A stretch of DNA of 40,800 nt from Curtobacterium sp. Leaf183 (GTDB taxonomy: Bacteria > Actinomycetota > Actinomycetes > Actinomycetales > Microbacteriaceae): NCBI RefSeq assembly GCF_001424385.1, contig NZ_LMPO01000008.1:37199-77998 (forward strand). The letters run 5' to 3'. Under the pieces are notes generated by a model that worked only from the letters and a program-made list of their open reading frames with translations, had not been told where the DNA came from and made no database searches. Below are positions 27,005 through 35,398 of this stretch, piece after piece (position 1 is the first letter of the stretch; each line of letters begins with the position of its first letter). The position numbers and the translations under genes are program-made.

Positions 27005-27982
27005 TCAACGGGTGGTGCCTGGCACCTTCGGAAGCGCACCGCCGGCGGCCGCGTTGCGGTCCGGGCGGAAGTTCGAGAAGTCGGCGCCGGGGATGCCGTG
27101 CACCGCTTCGAGGGAGGTCTCGATGGCGTAGGCCTCGGAGTCCTCGGGGCCGACGAGCGGCAGACGGACGCGCGGGCTGCCGATGCGGCCGAGCCCGTGC
27201 AGGATGTACTTCGCCGCGACGGTGCCCGGCACGTGGGTCATCACGGCGCGGACCAGTGGCTCGATGCGCTGGTGCTCGCGGGTCGCGGTGGCCAGGTCGC
27301 CGGCGTTCACCGCGTCGACGATCGTGCGGTACGGCGTGCTCGTGACGTTCGCGGTGACGCCGATCAGGCCGGTCGCCCCGATCGACAGGTGCGGGAGCAC
27401 GTTCGTGTCGTCACCGGAGAAGTACATGAGGTCGGTGTTGTTGAGGACGCGGGAGACCTCGGCGAAGTCGCCCTTGGCGTCCTTCACCGCGAGGATGTTC
27501 GGGTGCTTGGACGCACGCACGATCGTTTCGTACGTGATCGGGATGCCCGTGCGACCCGGGATGTCGTAGAGGATGACCGGCAGGTCGGTGGCGTCGGCGA
27601 TCATCCGGAAGTGGGTGAGCACGCCCGCCTGGGTCGGCTTGTTGTAGTACGGCGTGACGATCATCACGCCGTCGGCGCCGGCCCGCTCGCTCTGCTTGTA
27701 GAGGTGGATGGCGTGCGCGGTCTCGTTCGAGCCACCGCCCGTGATGATCTTCGCGCGACCGGCCGCGACGGACTTGCCGACCTCGACCAGACGGAGCTTC
27801 TCCGGGTCGGTCAGGGTCGAGGTCTCGCCCGTGGTGCCGGTGACGACGATGCCGTCCGCCCCGGCCGTGATGCAGTCGTCGATGTGCTGCTCGACGCCCG
27901 GCCAGTCCACTTCGCCGTCGGCGGTGAACGGGGTCACGAGGGCGACGAGCACCTGGCCGAAGGGGTTCTCACGCGGGGACAC
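27005..27982 (-). CDS. dapA: 4-hydroxy-tetrahydrodipicolinate synthase
   Basis: A 325-aa class I aldolase barrel condensing pyruvate with aspartate semialdehyde, the committed step to lysine and diaminopimelate. The Schiff-base lysine is K167 in ILAVKDAKGD, the catalytic tyrosine Y139 in ILYDIPGRT, and GTTGE is at 49-53. The frame is open far upstream, but homology starts at the GTG 27982, which stands 7 nt after TACGCT. The C-terminal ~30 residues are longer than in E. coli DapA. No lysine riboswitch is seen upstream. Confidence 0.96.
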   Translation of the reverse strand: MSPRENPFGQVLVALVTPFTADGEVDWPGVEQHIDDCITAGADGIVVTGTTGETSTLTDPEKLRLVEVGKSVAAGRAKIITGGGSNETAHAIHLYKQSERAGADGVMIVTPYYNKPTQAGVLTHFRMIADATDLPVILYDIPGRTGIPITYETIVRASKHPNILAVKDAKGDFAEVSRVLNNTDLMYFSGDDTNVLPHLSIGATGLIGVTANVTSTPYRTIVDAVNAGDLATATREHQRIEPLVRAVMTHVPGTVAAKYILHGLGRIGSPRVRLPLVGPEDSEAYAIETSLEAVHGIPGADFSNFRPDRNAAAGGALPKVPGTTR

Positions 27983-27989
27983 GGCGTCC

Positions 27990-27995
27990 AGCGTA
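27990..27995 (-). promoter_or_regulatory. Leaderless -10 element of dapA-rnj
   Basis: TACGCT, 7 nt before the dapA GTG. Confidence 0.55.
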
Positions 27996-28082
27996 CCGGG
28001 GATGGGCGACACGCAGGCCGTCCGCGTGGACGGTGGGCGGACAGGAGGCCCGGTGCGGCCCCGGTGCACCGGTCGCGCCCGC

Positions 28083-28105
28083 CGGTTCGCAGCTGCTGCG
28101 AACCG
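28083..28105. repeat. Near-perfect palindrome between folA and dapA
   Basis: Arms CGGTTCGCAGC and GCTGCGAACCG flank a single T (11-bp arms). It overlaps the base of the next hairpin by 4 nt, so only one can form at a time. Confidence 0.75.
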
Positions 28106-28157
28106 CCTTCCGGACACGGAACCGTGAACGAGCGAGGTGCCGTGTCCGCGAGGCGGT
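28102..28157 (-). terminator. Large hairpin after folA, likely terminator
   Basis: ACCGCCT pairs with AGGCGGT and CGGACACGG with CCGTGTCCG, separated by a 2 x 2 internal loop. It has a 20-nt apical loop, 18 nt after the folA stop. Confidence 0.65.
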
Positions 28158-28175
28158 GCTGTGTCGGGCTCGACG

Positions 28176-28690
28176 CTACGAGCGGCGGCTCCACTCGACG
28201 AAGCGGTAGCGGACGCCGCCGTTCCGTGACTGATGCCAGTCGCCGTCGTCGACGCGCTGCCAGCCGTCGTCGAGCGTCGGCGCGACCGTGTCGCCGTCGA
28301 CCTGCACGTCGATGACCGTCTCGGAGACCCGGTCGGCGAAGGGCAGTGCCGCCGCGTAGACCTGACCACCGCCGATCACCCACACGGGTTCGTCCGTGTC
28401 GAGCGCGGTCGCCAGGTCGTGCACGGGCACGGCGCCCTCGGCAGCCCACGACGGGTCTCGCGTCAGCACGACGTTGCGGCGACCGGGCAGCGGACGGAAG
28501 CGCGGCGGGAGCGCGTCCCAGGTGCGGCGCCCCATCACGACGGTCGCGCTGCCGGTGACCTGGCGGAAGTGAGCGAGGTCCTCGGGGACGTGCCAGGGCA
28601 TCCCGCCGTCGGCGCCGATCACGCCGTCGGTCGACCGGGCCCAGACCATGCCGACGCCACGCACGGGCTCGGACCATGCGGCGTCGGACA

Positions 28691-28691
<1 letters not shown>
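28176..28691 (-). CDS. folA: Dihydrofolate reductase
   Basis: A 171-aa type I DHFR. GVIGADGGMPWHVPEDLAHFR (split near residues 23-43) includes the active-site acid E37 and the Met20-type loop. VVMGRRTWDALP binds NADPH and VIGGGQVY is the second nucleotide loop. It regenerates tetrahydrofolate used by ThyA. The ATG shares one base with the thyA stop (TGATG), so the two are coupled. Confidence 0.96.
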
Positions 28692-29521
<830 letters not shown>

Positions 29522-29528
29522 GCCTCCG

Positions 29529-29534
29529 AGCCTA
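29529..29534 (-). promoter_or_regulatory. Leaderless -10 element of thyA-folA
   Basis: TAGGCT, 7 nt before the thyA GTG. Confidence 0.55.
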
Positions 29535-29602
29535 AACGCCACCACCGTCGCCGGCGACCCGTCACACCGGGGCGGCATCGGGCCTCCCGTCAGTGTCCTG
29601 AG

Positions 29603-29608
29603 TAGCCT
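29603..29608 (+). promoter_or_regulatory. Leaderless -10 element of the epimerase gene
   Basis: TAGCCT, 7 nt before the ATG at 29616. Confidence 0.6.
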
Positions 29609-29615
29609 TGCCCGC

Positions 29616-30527
29616 ATGACCGATCAGCCGCTCTCGATCCTGGTCGCCGGCGCGTCCGGCTTCATCGGGACTCCCCTGGTCCGCGCCCTGCGTGACGCCG
29701 GACACCACGTCTCGACCCTGGTGCGGCGCGAGCCGCACTCCCCCACCGAGTTCCGCTGGGCCCCCGGCAGTCGGCCGCTCGACCCGGCCGTCCTGGACGG
29801 CGCGGACGTCGTCGTGAACCTGGCCGGTGCGAACATCGGCAAGCTGCCGTGGACCGAGCAGTACAAGCGGGAGATCCTCGACTCGCGACTCGGCGCCACC
29901 GGCACCCTGGTCGAGGCGATGCGGCAGGCCGGCACCCCGCCCCGCCTGTTCCTGTCCGGGTCGGCGTCCGGGGTGTACGGCGACCGTCCGGCGGACGTGC
30001 TGCAGGACGACGCGGCGCCCGGTCGGGGGTTCCTGGCCGACGTGACGACGAAGTGGGAAGCGGCCGCACAGCAGGCGCCCGAGGGCGTCCGCGTGGTCCT
30101 GCTCCGGACCGGCATCGTGATCGGGAAGGGCGGCGGTGCGCTTGCGCCCGTCCTGCCGCTCACGCGGTTCGGGCTCGGCAGCCGACTCGGCACCGGCGGC
30201 CAGTACTGGCCGTGGATCGCGCTCGAGGACGAGGTCGGCGCCGTCGTGCACCTGGCGACCGCCGCTCACGACGTCAGCGGCCCGGTGAACCTTGCCGGCC
30301 CGGTGCCCGCCGTCTCGGACCGCATCACACGGCGCGTCGCCGAGGACCTGCACCGCCCCTACCTGTTCCGCGTGCCCGAGTTCGCGCTGCGTGCCCTGCT
30401 GCGCGAGGCGGCCGACGAGATGCTCCTGTCCAACCAGCAGATGGTGCCGACGAAGTTGCTCGAGTCGGGGTACGTCTTCCGCCACGCCCGCGCCGAGGAC
30501 GCCGTCGACGCCGTGCTGTCGCGCTAG
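29616..30527 (+). CDS. TIGR01777-type NAD(P)-dependent epimerase (SDR39U1-like)
   Basis: 303 aa. Rossmann motif GASGFIG at 12-18, NLAGANI, then [14 protein letters not shown] and TTKWEAAA in the family positions. A C-terminal DUF1731-like part contains [10 protein letters not shown] and [16 protein letters not shown]. Relatives include YfcH and SulA-adjacent YfhF-type proteins; substrate unknown. No signal peptide. Divergent to thyA, convergent with the next gene. Confidence 0.88.
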   Translation: MTDQPLSILVAGASGFIGTPLVRALRDAGHHVSTLVRREPHSPTEFRWAPGSRPLDPAVLDGADVVVNLAGANIGKLPWTEQYKREILDSRLGATGTLVEAMRQAGTPPRLFLSGSASGVYGDRPADVLQDDAAPGRGFLADVTTKWEAAAQQAPEGVRVVLLRTGIVIGKGGGALAPVLPLTRFGLGSRLGTGGQYWPWIALEDEVGAVVHLATAAHDVSGPVNLAGPVPAVSDRITRRVAEDLHRPYLFRVPEFALRALLREAADEMLLSNQQMVPTKLLESGYVFRHARAEDAVDAVLSR

Positions 30528-30567
30528 CCGGCCACGCGGGCGCGGGGTCGGTCACCGGCCGCGGCTA
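30525..30567. terminator. Possible bidirectional terminator built from both stop codons
   Basis: TAGCC-GGCC pairs with GGCC-gc-GGCTA. The first TAG is the epimerase stop and the last CTA is the stop of the opposite gene. Modest stem, large loop. Confidence 0.35.
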
Positions 30568-31008
30568 CCGAGCATGCGACAGTGCCGTGCGCATGGCCGA
30601 CCGCGCTCGCTTCCGGTCGCCGGCCGCGTCGTAGACGACGCCGAGCCGGTACCAGGCGCGCCAGTCGTCGGGCGATGCCTCGACCGCCGCGCGGTACCGC
30701 GGGAAGAGCTCGTCCGCCGCCGCGCGGGTCGGGCGACCCGAGGGGCGGACCTCGACGACGTCGTCCGGCGTGCCGCCCTCGTGTTCGAGCCGGGCGCCGA
30801 GCCGCGTGATGCGCAGCCCGAACCGGAACTCGAGCACGAGCAGCAGTGCCCCGATCAGGGCGATGACGATCAGCGCCGCACCGATCGCGATCCCGATGGC
30901 GAGCCCGGTCGCGATGAAGGCCACCGCCCGTGCGCCGATCAGCACGATGTAGACCAGCAACAGCACCGCCATCAGGGCCGCACCCCAGAACGGCGAGCGG
31001 ATCCCCAC
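30565..31008 (-). CDS. Small membrane protein with a TPR-like tail
   Basis: 147 aa. Two hydrophobic segments (about 8-26 and 36-60), then a cytoplasmic or external tail whose last ~50 residues fit one to two TPR-like helices (ELFPRYRAAVEASPDDWRAWYRLGVVYDAAGDRKRAR). GTG start at 31008, one base from the dapB stop, so co-transcribed with dapB. This pair is seen in related genomes as an uncharacterised protein; function unknown. Confidence 0.8.
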   Translation of the reverse strand: MGIRSPFWGAALMAVLLLVYIVLIGARAVAFIATGLAIGIAIGAALIVIALIGALLLVLEFRFGLRITRLGARLEHEGGTPDDVVEVRPSGRPTRAAADELFPRYRAAVEASPDDWRAWYRLGVVYDAAGDRKRARSAMRTALSHAR

Positions 31009-31009
31009 G

Positions 31010-31756
31010 TCAGCTGATCCCGAGCACGGTGCCGAGCCCGACGGACAGGCCCCGCAGCGCGCCGACGGCCGACAGCGCCGCGCGGATGCCCGGTGCGTAC
31101 GCGGTGTCGTCAGTGGTGTCGTGCCGGATCGTCAGGGTCTCGCCCGGCCCGCTCAGCACCACGTCCTGCACGGCCGTGACGCCGGGCAGCCGCAGCGAGT
31201 GGATCGGCACGCTCGCCACCTGCTGCCCGCGCGCACGCTGGTCGACGTGCGGCGCGTCGACCGGCCCGACCTCGCGCCGGGCCTCGGAGATGAGTTCGGC
31301 CGTGCGGACCGCGGTGCCCGACGGCGAGTCGATCTTGCCCGCGTGGTGCGTCTCGATGATCTCGATCGCGGGGAACCACGGCGCTGCGATCGTCGCCAGG
31401 TGCGTGCCGACCACGGAACCGATCGAGAAGTTCGGCACGACCAGGACACCCTGGTCGGGGCGGTCGGCGAGGGCGGTCCGCAGGGTGGCGAGCCGCGACG
31501 CCGACCAACCCGACGTGCCGACCAGCACGTTCGCGCCGCTCTCCAGCGCGTTCGCGACGATGGCCGGGCTGAGGGCCGGGACCGTCACGTCGATGACGAC
31601 CGCCGCGCCGTTGAACACCGTCGGGTCCGGCTCGTGCGCACCGTCCTTCGACGACAGCCGTGCGACGAGTTCGAAGTCGGGCAGTTCCTCGACCACAGCG
31701 GCGACGAGGCCCCCGAGACGACCGGTGGCGCCGACGACGGCGACGGGAGTGACCAT
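31010..31756 (-). CDS. dapB: 4-hydroxy-tetrahydrodipicolinate reductase
   Basis: A 248-aa NAD(P)H-dependent reductase acting right after DapA. Rossmann motif GATGRLGG is at about 10-17 and the family signature ETHHAGKIDSPSGTA is complete, with the catalytic His-His and Lys. Two ATGs are possible. 31756 lies 7 nt after the shared palindromic -10 and is preferred over 31765, which would overlap the -10. Confidence 0.96.
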   Translation of the reverse strand: MVTPVAVVGATGRLGGLVAAVVEELPDFELVARLSSKDGAHEPDPTVFNGAAVVIDVTVPALSPAIVANALESGANVLVGTSGWSASRLATLRTALADRPDQGVLVVPNFSIGSVVGTHLATIAAPWFPAIEIIETHHAGKIDSPSGTAVRTAELISEARREVGPVDAPHVDQRARGQQVASVPIHSLRLPGVTAVQDVVLSGPGETLTIRHDTTDDTAYAPGIRAALSAVGALRGLSVGLGTVLGIS

Positions 31757-31763
31757 GCGCTCC

Positions 31764-31773
31764 ATCCTAGGAT
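31764..31773. promoter_or_regulatory. Palindromic -10 shared by dapB and the GNAT gene
   Basis: ATCCTAGGAT reads TAGGAT on both strands. On plus it is 6 nt before the GNAT ATG; on minus it is 7 nt before the dapB ATG. One 10-bp element thus seems to serve two leaderless transcripts. Confidence 0.65.
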
Positions 31774-31779
31774 CGACCC

Positions 31780-32286
31780 ATGACCACCGATCGCACGCCG
31801 GTCACCGTCCGCATCGTGCCCGGCGACCTGCCCGAGGTCGACGCCCTGCTCGAGGCCTACCTCGACGAGCGCGAGGCGACGTTCCCGAGCGCGCAGGGGT
31901 CGTACTCGCGGAAGCGCACGCCGGCCGAGCAGTTCACCCCGCCGCGCGGTGTGTTCGTCCTGGCCCACGACGGCGACGAGCCCGTGGGGTGCGGCGGGCT
32001 CCGCCGGATCGCGGACGACGGCACCGACGTCCGGTTCGAGGTCAAGCACGTCTTCGTCACCCCGTCCGGCCGGGGGCGCGGGGTCGCGACGGCCATGATG
32101 GACGAGCTCGAACGCGCGGGCGCGGCACTCGGTGCGACCGCGATCGTCCTGGACACGAACGACTCGCTGGTCGCCGCGGGGGCGATGTACCGCGGCCGGG
32201 GCTACGAGCGGGTCGAGCCCTTCAACGACAACCCGAACGCCACCGCCTGGTACCGCAAGCGGGTCGTGCCCGACGCGTCCGTCTGA
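31780..32286 (+). CDS. GNAT-family N-acetyltransferase
   Basis: 168 aa. The acetyl-CoA loop SGRGRGVA sits at about 96-103, preceded by the conserved strand FEVKHVFVTP. The order of strands and helices matches single-domain GNATs. The segment NDNPNATAWYRKRV near the C-terminus is common in small-molecule acetyltransferases of this class. Substrate unknown. Convergent with the histidine phosphatase gene. Confidence 0.88.
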   Translation: MTTDRTPVTVRIVPGDLPEVDALLEAYLDEREATFPSAQGSYSRKRTPAEQFTPPRGVFVLAHDGDEPVGCGGLRRIADDGTDVRFEVKHVFVTPSGRGRGVATAMMDELERAGAALGATAIVLDTNDSLVAAGAMYRGRGYERVEPFNDNPNATAWYRKRVVPDASV

Positions 32287-32330
32287 CGGACTGGAGGCGC
32301 GGGGCGGGCCCGACCCGCGCCTCCAGTCCG
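32287..32330. terminator. Bidirectional terminator between the GNAT and phosphatase genes
   Basis: Arms 32287-32303 and 32314-32330 are perfect 17-bp complements (CGGACTGGAGGCGCGGG) around 10 nt, starting one base after the GNAT stop. Confidence 0.85.
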
Positions 32331-32358
32331 ACGGTCCGACGGTCCGGTGCGCTCCTCG
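32331..32358. other. Short spacer with repeated GACGGTCC units
   Basis: CCGACGGT occurs twice in tandem between the terminator and the phosphatase stop. Nothing else is seen. Confidence 0.4.
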
Positions 32359-32970
32359 CTAGAGCGGCTGCTCGACCGGCAGGCCGGTCCGGAGCTCGAC
32401 CGGCAGGTGCGCCGTGTCGTTGAGCGTGACGAGCTCGGCGGGCTTGGCCGAGCGGATCCGGATCACGGTCAGCGCGGTGTGGGCGACGTTCGTCCCCATC
32501 CAGCGCCACTCGGGGGCCTGGAAGACCTCGCGGACGAACCAGCCGATCACCGCGTTGTGCGTGATGATCAGGTCGTGCCGGTCCTGGATGGACGGGGTGA
32601 ACCACTCCGCGACCGCGTCACCCATCTGCGCCTGCCCGGCGACGATCTCCTCGTCGGTGATCCCGCCGTAGAACTTCTTGTAGGCGGTCGGCATGTCCGG
32701 TGTCGGGCCCGACGGGATGCAGTCGAACAGCAGGGTCGAGGGCTCGGGCTGGATCGCGGGCAGGCGCTGTGCCAGGAACGACGCGGTCTCGCTGGGCGCT
32801 TCGAGCGGGGAGTGCCAGACGCCGTCGAACGGCACGCCGCCCAGGCGGTCGGCGATCAGCATCGACTGCCGCTTGCCGCGTTCGGAGAGCTTGCCGTCAC
32901 GGAGTCCGTGCTCGGCGTCCTGGTGTTCGCCGTGCCGGACGAGGTAGAGGTAGTGCGACATCTCCGTCAT
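32359..32970 (-). CDS. Histidine phosphatase superfamily protein
   Basis: 203 aa. The phosphate-accepting histidine is H13 in LVRHGEHQD (RHG motif), with the second histidine H138 in LIITHNAV. The branch-1 fold is complete. These enzymes hydrolyse phosphomonoesters; substrate unknown. The ATG at 32970 overlaps the M16 peptidase stop (ATGA), suggesting one transcript. A second ATG at 32961 is possible. Confidence 0.9.
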   Translation of the reverse strand: MTEMSHYLYLVRHGEHQDAEHGLRDGKLSERGKRQSMLIADRLGGVPFDGVWHSPLEAPSETASFLAQRLPAIQPEPSTLLFDCIPSGPTPDMPTAYKKFYGGITDEEIVAGQAQMGDAVAEWFTPSIQDRHDLIITHNAVIGWFVREVFQAPEWRWMGTNVAHTALTVIRIRSAKPAELVTLNDTAHLPVELRTGLPVEQPL

Positions 32971-34304
32971 CGACCGCCGATGCCGATCGCCGTCTCGAGC
33001 GCGGCGCGCTCGACGTCCCCGACGACGGCGGTGACGGTGGGCCGGGTGAGCAGGTCGCGGGCGAGTTCGAGCACGTCGGCCGTGGTGACCTGGTCGACGC
33101 GTTCGAGCGCCGTGTCCAGGTCGGTGAACTCCCCGGTACCGAGCTCGGCACGCCCCAGCCGGGTCATGCGGGCGTCGGCGTCCTCGAGGGACAGCGTCAC
33201 GGCGCCCTCGATCTGGCCCTTCGCGCGCCGCAGTTCGTCCTCGGTGATGCCGTCGTCGACCATCTTGCGGAACTCGGCGTCGATGATGTCGATCACCCCG
33301 GCGACGTTGTCCGGCGCACACCCGGCGTAGACACCGAACGCGCCGTTGTCCAGGTAGGCCGGCGCGAAGGACGACACCGCGTAGGCCAGACCACGGCGTT
33401 CGCGGACCTCTTGGAACAGGCGTGAACTCATCCCCCCGCCGAGCACCGCGTTGAGCACGCTGAGCACGGGTCGGCGGTCGTCACGCAGGTCGATGCCCTG
33501 CGAGCCGCGCAGCATGCTGACCTGTTCGGTGGGGCGGTGCACGACGGTGAGTCGCTCCTGGGCACGGTCGGCCACGGGCTGGGCGGTGCGCCGTGCCACC
33601 GGACGGGCCTTCGGGCTGCCGCTGAACACCGCTTCCACCAGCGCGCAGAAGGCGTCGTGGTCGACGGCACCGGCGGCGGTGATGACCAGGCCGCTCGGAG
33701 CGTAGTGCTCGGCGTAGTGCGCCATCACCTCGTCGCGCTGGACGGCGCGGATGCTCTCCGGCGTGCCACCGATCGGTCGACCGAGGGCGTGACCGTCGAA
33801 GGCCGATGCGAAGAAGGCCTCGCCCGCCAGGTCGGCCGGGTCGTCCGCGGCCATCGCGAGCTCCTCGAGGATGACGCCGCGCTCGATGTCGAACGCCGCG
33901 GGTTCGAGGACCGAGTTCGTCACCATGTCACCGATGACCTGGACGGCCATCGGGACGTCGGTGTCGCGGACCCGGGCGTAGTAGCAGGTGTACTCCTTGG
34001 CCGTCGCCGCGTTGTGCTCACCGCCGACGGAGTCGAACGCGACGGCGATGTCGAGCGCGCTGCGCGTGGTCGTGCCCTTGAACAGCAGGTGCTCGAGGAA
34101 GTGCGTCGAGCCGAACTGACCGTCGCGTTCGTCGCGGGAACCGACCCCGACCCAGTACCCGATGCTCGTCGAGTGGGATGCCGGCACCGCCTCGGTCAGC
34201 ACGCGCACGCCCGAGGGCAGGACGGTTCGGCGGACGAAGGATCCCCCGGACGTCAGGAACGACGTGTCCGGGGCCTCGAGGGGCAACGGCACTGGGTGGT
34301 TCAT
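32967..34304 (-). CDS. M16-family zinc peptidase (pitrilysin/MPP-like)
   Basis: 445 aa. The inverted zinc motif H68-x2-E71-H72 (HFLEH) is present, with the third ligand E147 or E148 in DIERGVILEELA at the usual ~76-residue distance. The C-terminal half is the inactive partner domain with the RRGLAYAV substrate-binding signature. Its bacterial relatives are often encoded beside pnp. No signal peptide, so cytoplasmic. ATG at 34304, 8 nt after TAGGCT, chosen over an upstream in-frame ATG. Confidence 0.93.
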   Translation of the reverse strand: MNHPVPLPLEAPDTSFLTSGGSFVRRTVLPSGVRVLTEAVPASHSTSIGYWVGVGSRDERDGQFGSTHFLEHLLFKGTTTRSALDIAVAFDSVGGEHNAATAKEYTCYYARVRDTDVPMAVQVIGDMVTNSVLEPAAFDIERGVILEELAMAADDPADLAGEAFFASAFDGHALGRPIGGTPESIRAVQRDEVMAHYAEHYAPSGLVITAAGAVDHDAFCALVEAVFSGSPKARPVARRTAQPVADRAQERLTVVHRPTEQVSMLRGSQGIDLRDDRRPVLSVLNAVLGGGMSSRLFQEVRERRGLAYAVSSFAPAYLDNGAFGVYAGCAPDNVAGVIDIIDAEFRKMVDDGITEDELRRAKGQIEGAVTLSLEDADARMTRLGRAELGTGEFTDLDTALERVDQVTTADVLELARDLLTRPTVTAVVGDVERAALETAIGIGGR

Positions 34305-34312
34305 CGCGGTCG

Positions 34313-34318
34313 AGCCTA
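34313..34318 (-). promoter_or_regulatory. -10 element of the M16 peptidase gene
   Basis: TAGGCT, 8 nt before the ATG, giving a leader of 0-2 nt. Confidence 0.5.
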
Positions 34319-34405
34319 CTGATGTCCCAGGGCCTCCCATCCAGATTGACCACGGCATGGGGAGCACCCTCGGACGACCCTCGAAGTGGGGTACATGTTC
34401 TGAGG

Positions 34406-34423
34406 ACAGACGGACTCGTCTGT
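34406..34423. promoter_or_regulatory. Likely TetR-type operator
   Basis: ACAGACG-GACT-CGTCTGT is an 18-bp palindrome with perfect 7-bp arms. It is nested in a second inverted repeat (GAGGACAGAC with GTCTGTCCTC, 34402-34431). It sits at the -35 position relative to TACATT (34439-34444), so the TetR product may repress itself here and possibly the divergent M16 gene. Confidence 0.6.
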
Positions 34424-34438
34424 CTGTCCTCCTTGTGT

Positions 34439-34444
34439 TACATT
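34439..34444 (+). promoter_or_regulatory. Probable -10 element of the TetR gene
   Basis: TACATT. The transcription start would be near 34451, the first base of the first leader hairpin. Confidence 0.45.
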
Positions 34445-34450
34445 GGGTGC

Positions 34451-34563
34451 ACCGGATCGGCAGCCCCCCTAGATACCGATCCGGTGGCTCGGGACATCAG
34501 TCCTCGGCGGAACGAGTCCCCCCACTCGTCCGCGGAGCCGATGACCCCAAGGAGAGCCACGCT
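34451..34563 (+). ncRNA. Structured 5-prime leader of the TetR gene (candidate cis-regulatory RNA)
   Basis: Hairpin 1 pairs ACCGGATCGG (34451-34460) with CCGATCCGGT (34476-34485), perfect over 10 bp with a 15-nt loop holding CCCCCC. Hairpin 2 (about 34509-34545) pairs GCGG-a-ACGAGT with ACTCGT-CCGC around a CCCCCC loop. The Shine-Dalgarno AAGGAG follows at about 34551. The twin stems with C6 loops suggest a leader that could pair with G-rich sequence, bind a protein or protect the 5-prime end. Confidence 0.45.
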
Positions 34564-35214
34564 GTGACGGTCGATTCCCCCCAACCGGCCGTCCGGCGTC
34601 TCCTTGGCCCGAGCGTTCCGGCCTCCGCGTCGTCGGACGGGTCGAGCCTCCCCCCGGCTCCCCGCTCCGGCGGCGCGAAGGTCCGAATCCTCGAGACCGC
34701 GTCCCGGTTGTTCTACGACGAGGGCATCCACGGGGTCGGCGTCGACCGCCTCATCTCCGAGGCGAGCGTCACGAAGGCGACGTTCTACAAGCACTACGGG
34801 TCGAAGGACAACCTGATCCTGGCGTACGTGAACACGCAGCACGAACGCGTCCAGCAGCGCTTCGAGCAGGTCGTCAGCGACGCGGGCGATCCGCAGTCCG
34901 CGGTCCGCGCCTGGGTCGCGTCGCTCGTCGCCGACGTCAACGACCCGGCCTTCCGCGGTTGTGCGTTCCTCAACGCCGCCGCCGAGTACCACGACCCGCG
35001 CGACCCCGTCCGCCAGGTCGTCGCCATGCACCGCGACTGGTACACCGAGCGCCTCGGTGACCTGCTGCAGGAAGCCGGTCACCCGATGGCCGGCGACGGT
35101 GCCGACGAGCTCATGCTCGCGCGCGACGGTGCGATGTCGGGCGCCTACGCCGGCGACGCCATCGCCGCGACGGCCGCGCTGCAGCGCGTCGCCGACCGCG
35201 TCCTCGCCGGCTGA
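34564..35214 (+). CDS. TetR/AcrR-family transcriptional regulator
   Basis: 216 aa. After ~36 disordered residues, the HTH is at about 40-86 ([24 protein letters not shown], then [18 protein letters not shown] as recognition part). A ligand-binding C-terminal domain follows, with [23 protein letters not shown]. The GTG start at 34564 has AAGGAGAG spaced 7 nt. It is divergent from the M16 gene across 259 nt holding a likely operator and leader. Its ligand is unknown; the nearest downstream gene is the ferritin-like gene. Confidence 0.9.
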   Translation: MTVDSPQPAVRRLLGPSVPASASSDGSSLPPAPRSGGAKVRILETASRLFYDEGIHGVGVDRLISEASVTKATFYKHYGSKDNLILAYVNTQHERVQQRFEQVVSDAGDPQSAVRAWVASLVADVNDPAFRGCAFLNAAAEYHDPRDPVRQVVAMHRDWYTERLGDLLQEAGHPMAGDGADELMLARDGAMSGAYAGDAIAATAALQRVADRVLAG

Positions 35215-35292
35215 CGACCCGCCCACTCCTCGGACACCGGACGACGCCGACCGATTTGCGCGTTGCCCCTCGTGGCGTCCCCCGTCCGGGGG

Positions 35293-35298
35293 TAGCTT
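35293..35298 (+). promoter_or_regulatory. Possible -10 element of the ferritin-like gene
   Basis: TAGCTT, putting the start near 35305, the first base of a leader hairpin. No clear -35 element. Confidence 0.35.
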
Positions 35299-35304
35299 GA
35301 CCCG

Positions 35305-35330
35305 CACGGTCGACCATCCCGCCGACCGTG
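35305..35330 (+). other. 5-prime-terminal hairpin in the ferritin-like gene leader
   Basis: CACGGTCG and CGACCGTG form a perfect 8-bp stem around 10 nt, about 70 nt before the gene. Confidence 0.45.
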
Positions 35331-35398
35331 ACCCGACCGGCCTGCTTCCCTGCCGTGCCGACCGGGCCCCGTGCAGCCAGCACGTCTCGAGGACACCG

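Noticed and set aside
27983..28175. Lysine riboswitch upstream of dapA
   Set aside because: The region is too short, lacks the five-helix core as far as I can see, and dapA appears leaderless.
29522..29615. Folate (THF) riboswitch before thyA-folA
   Set aside because: thyA seems leaderless, leaving no room for a leader RNA.
34402..34431. Rho-independent terminator of an upstream gene
   Set aside because: No plus-strand gene ends upstream (the M16 gene reads away), so an operator fits better.
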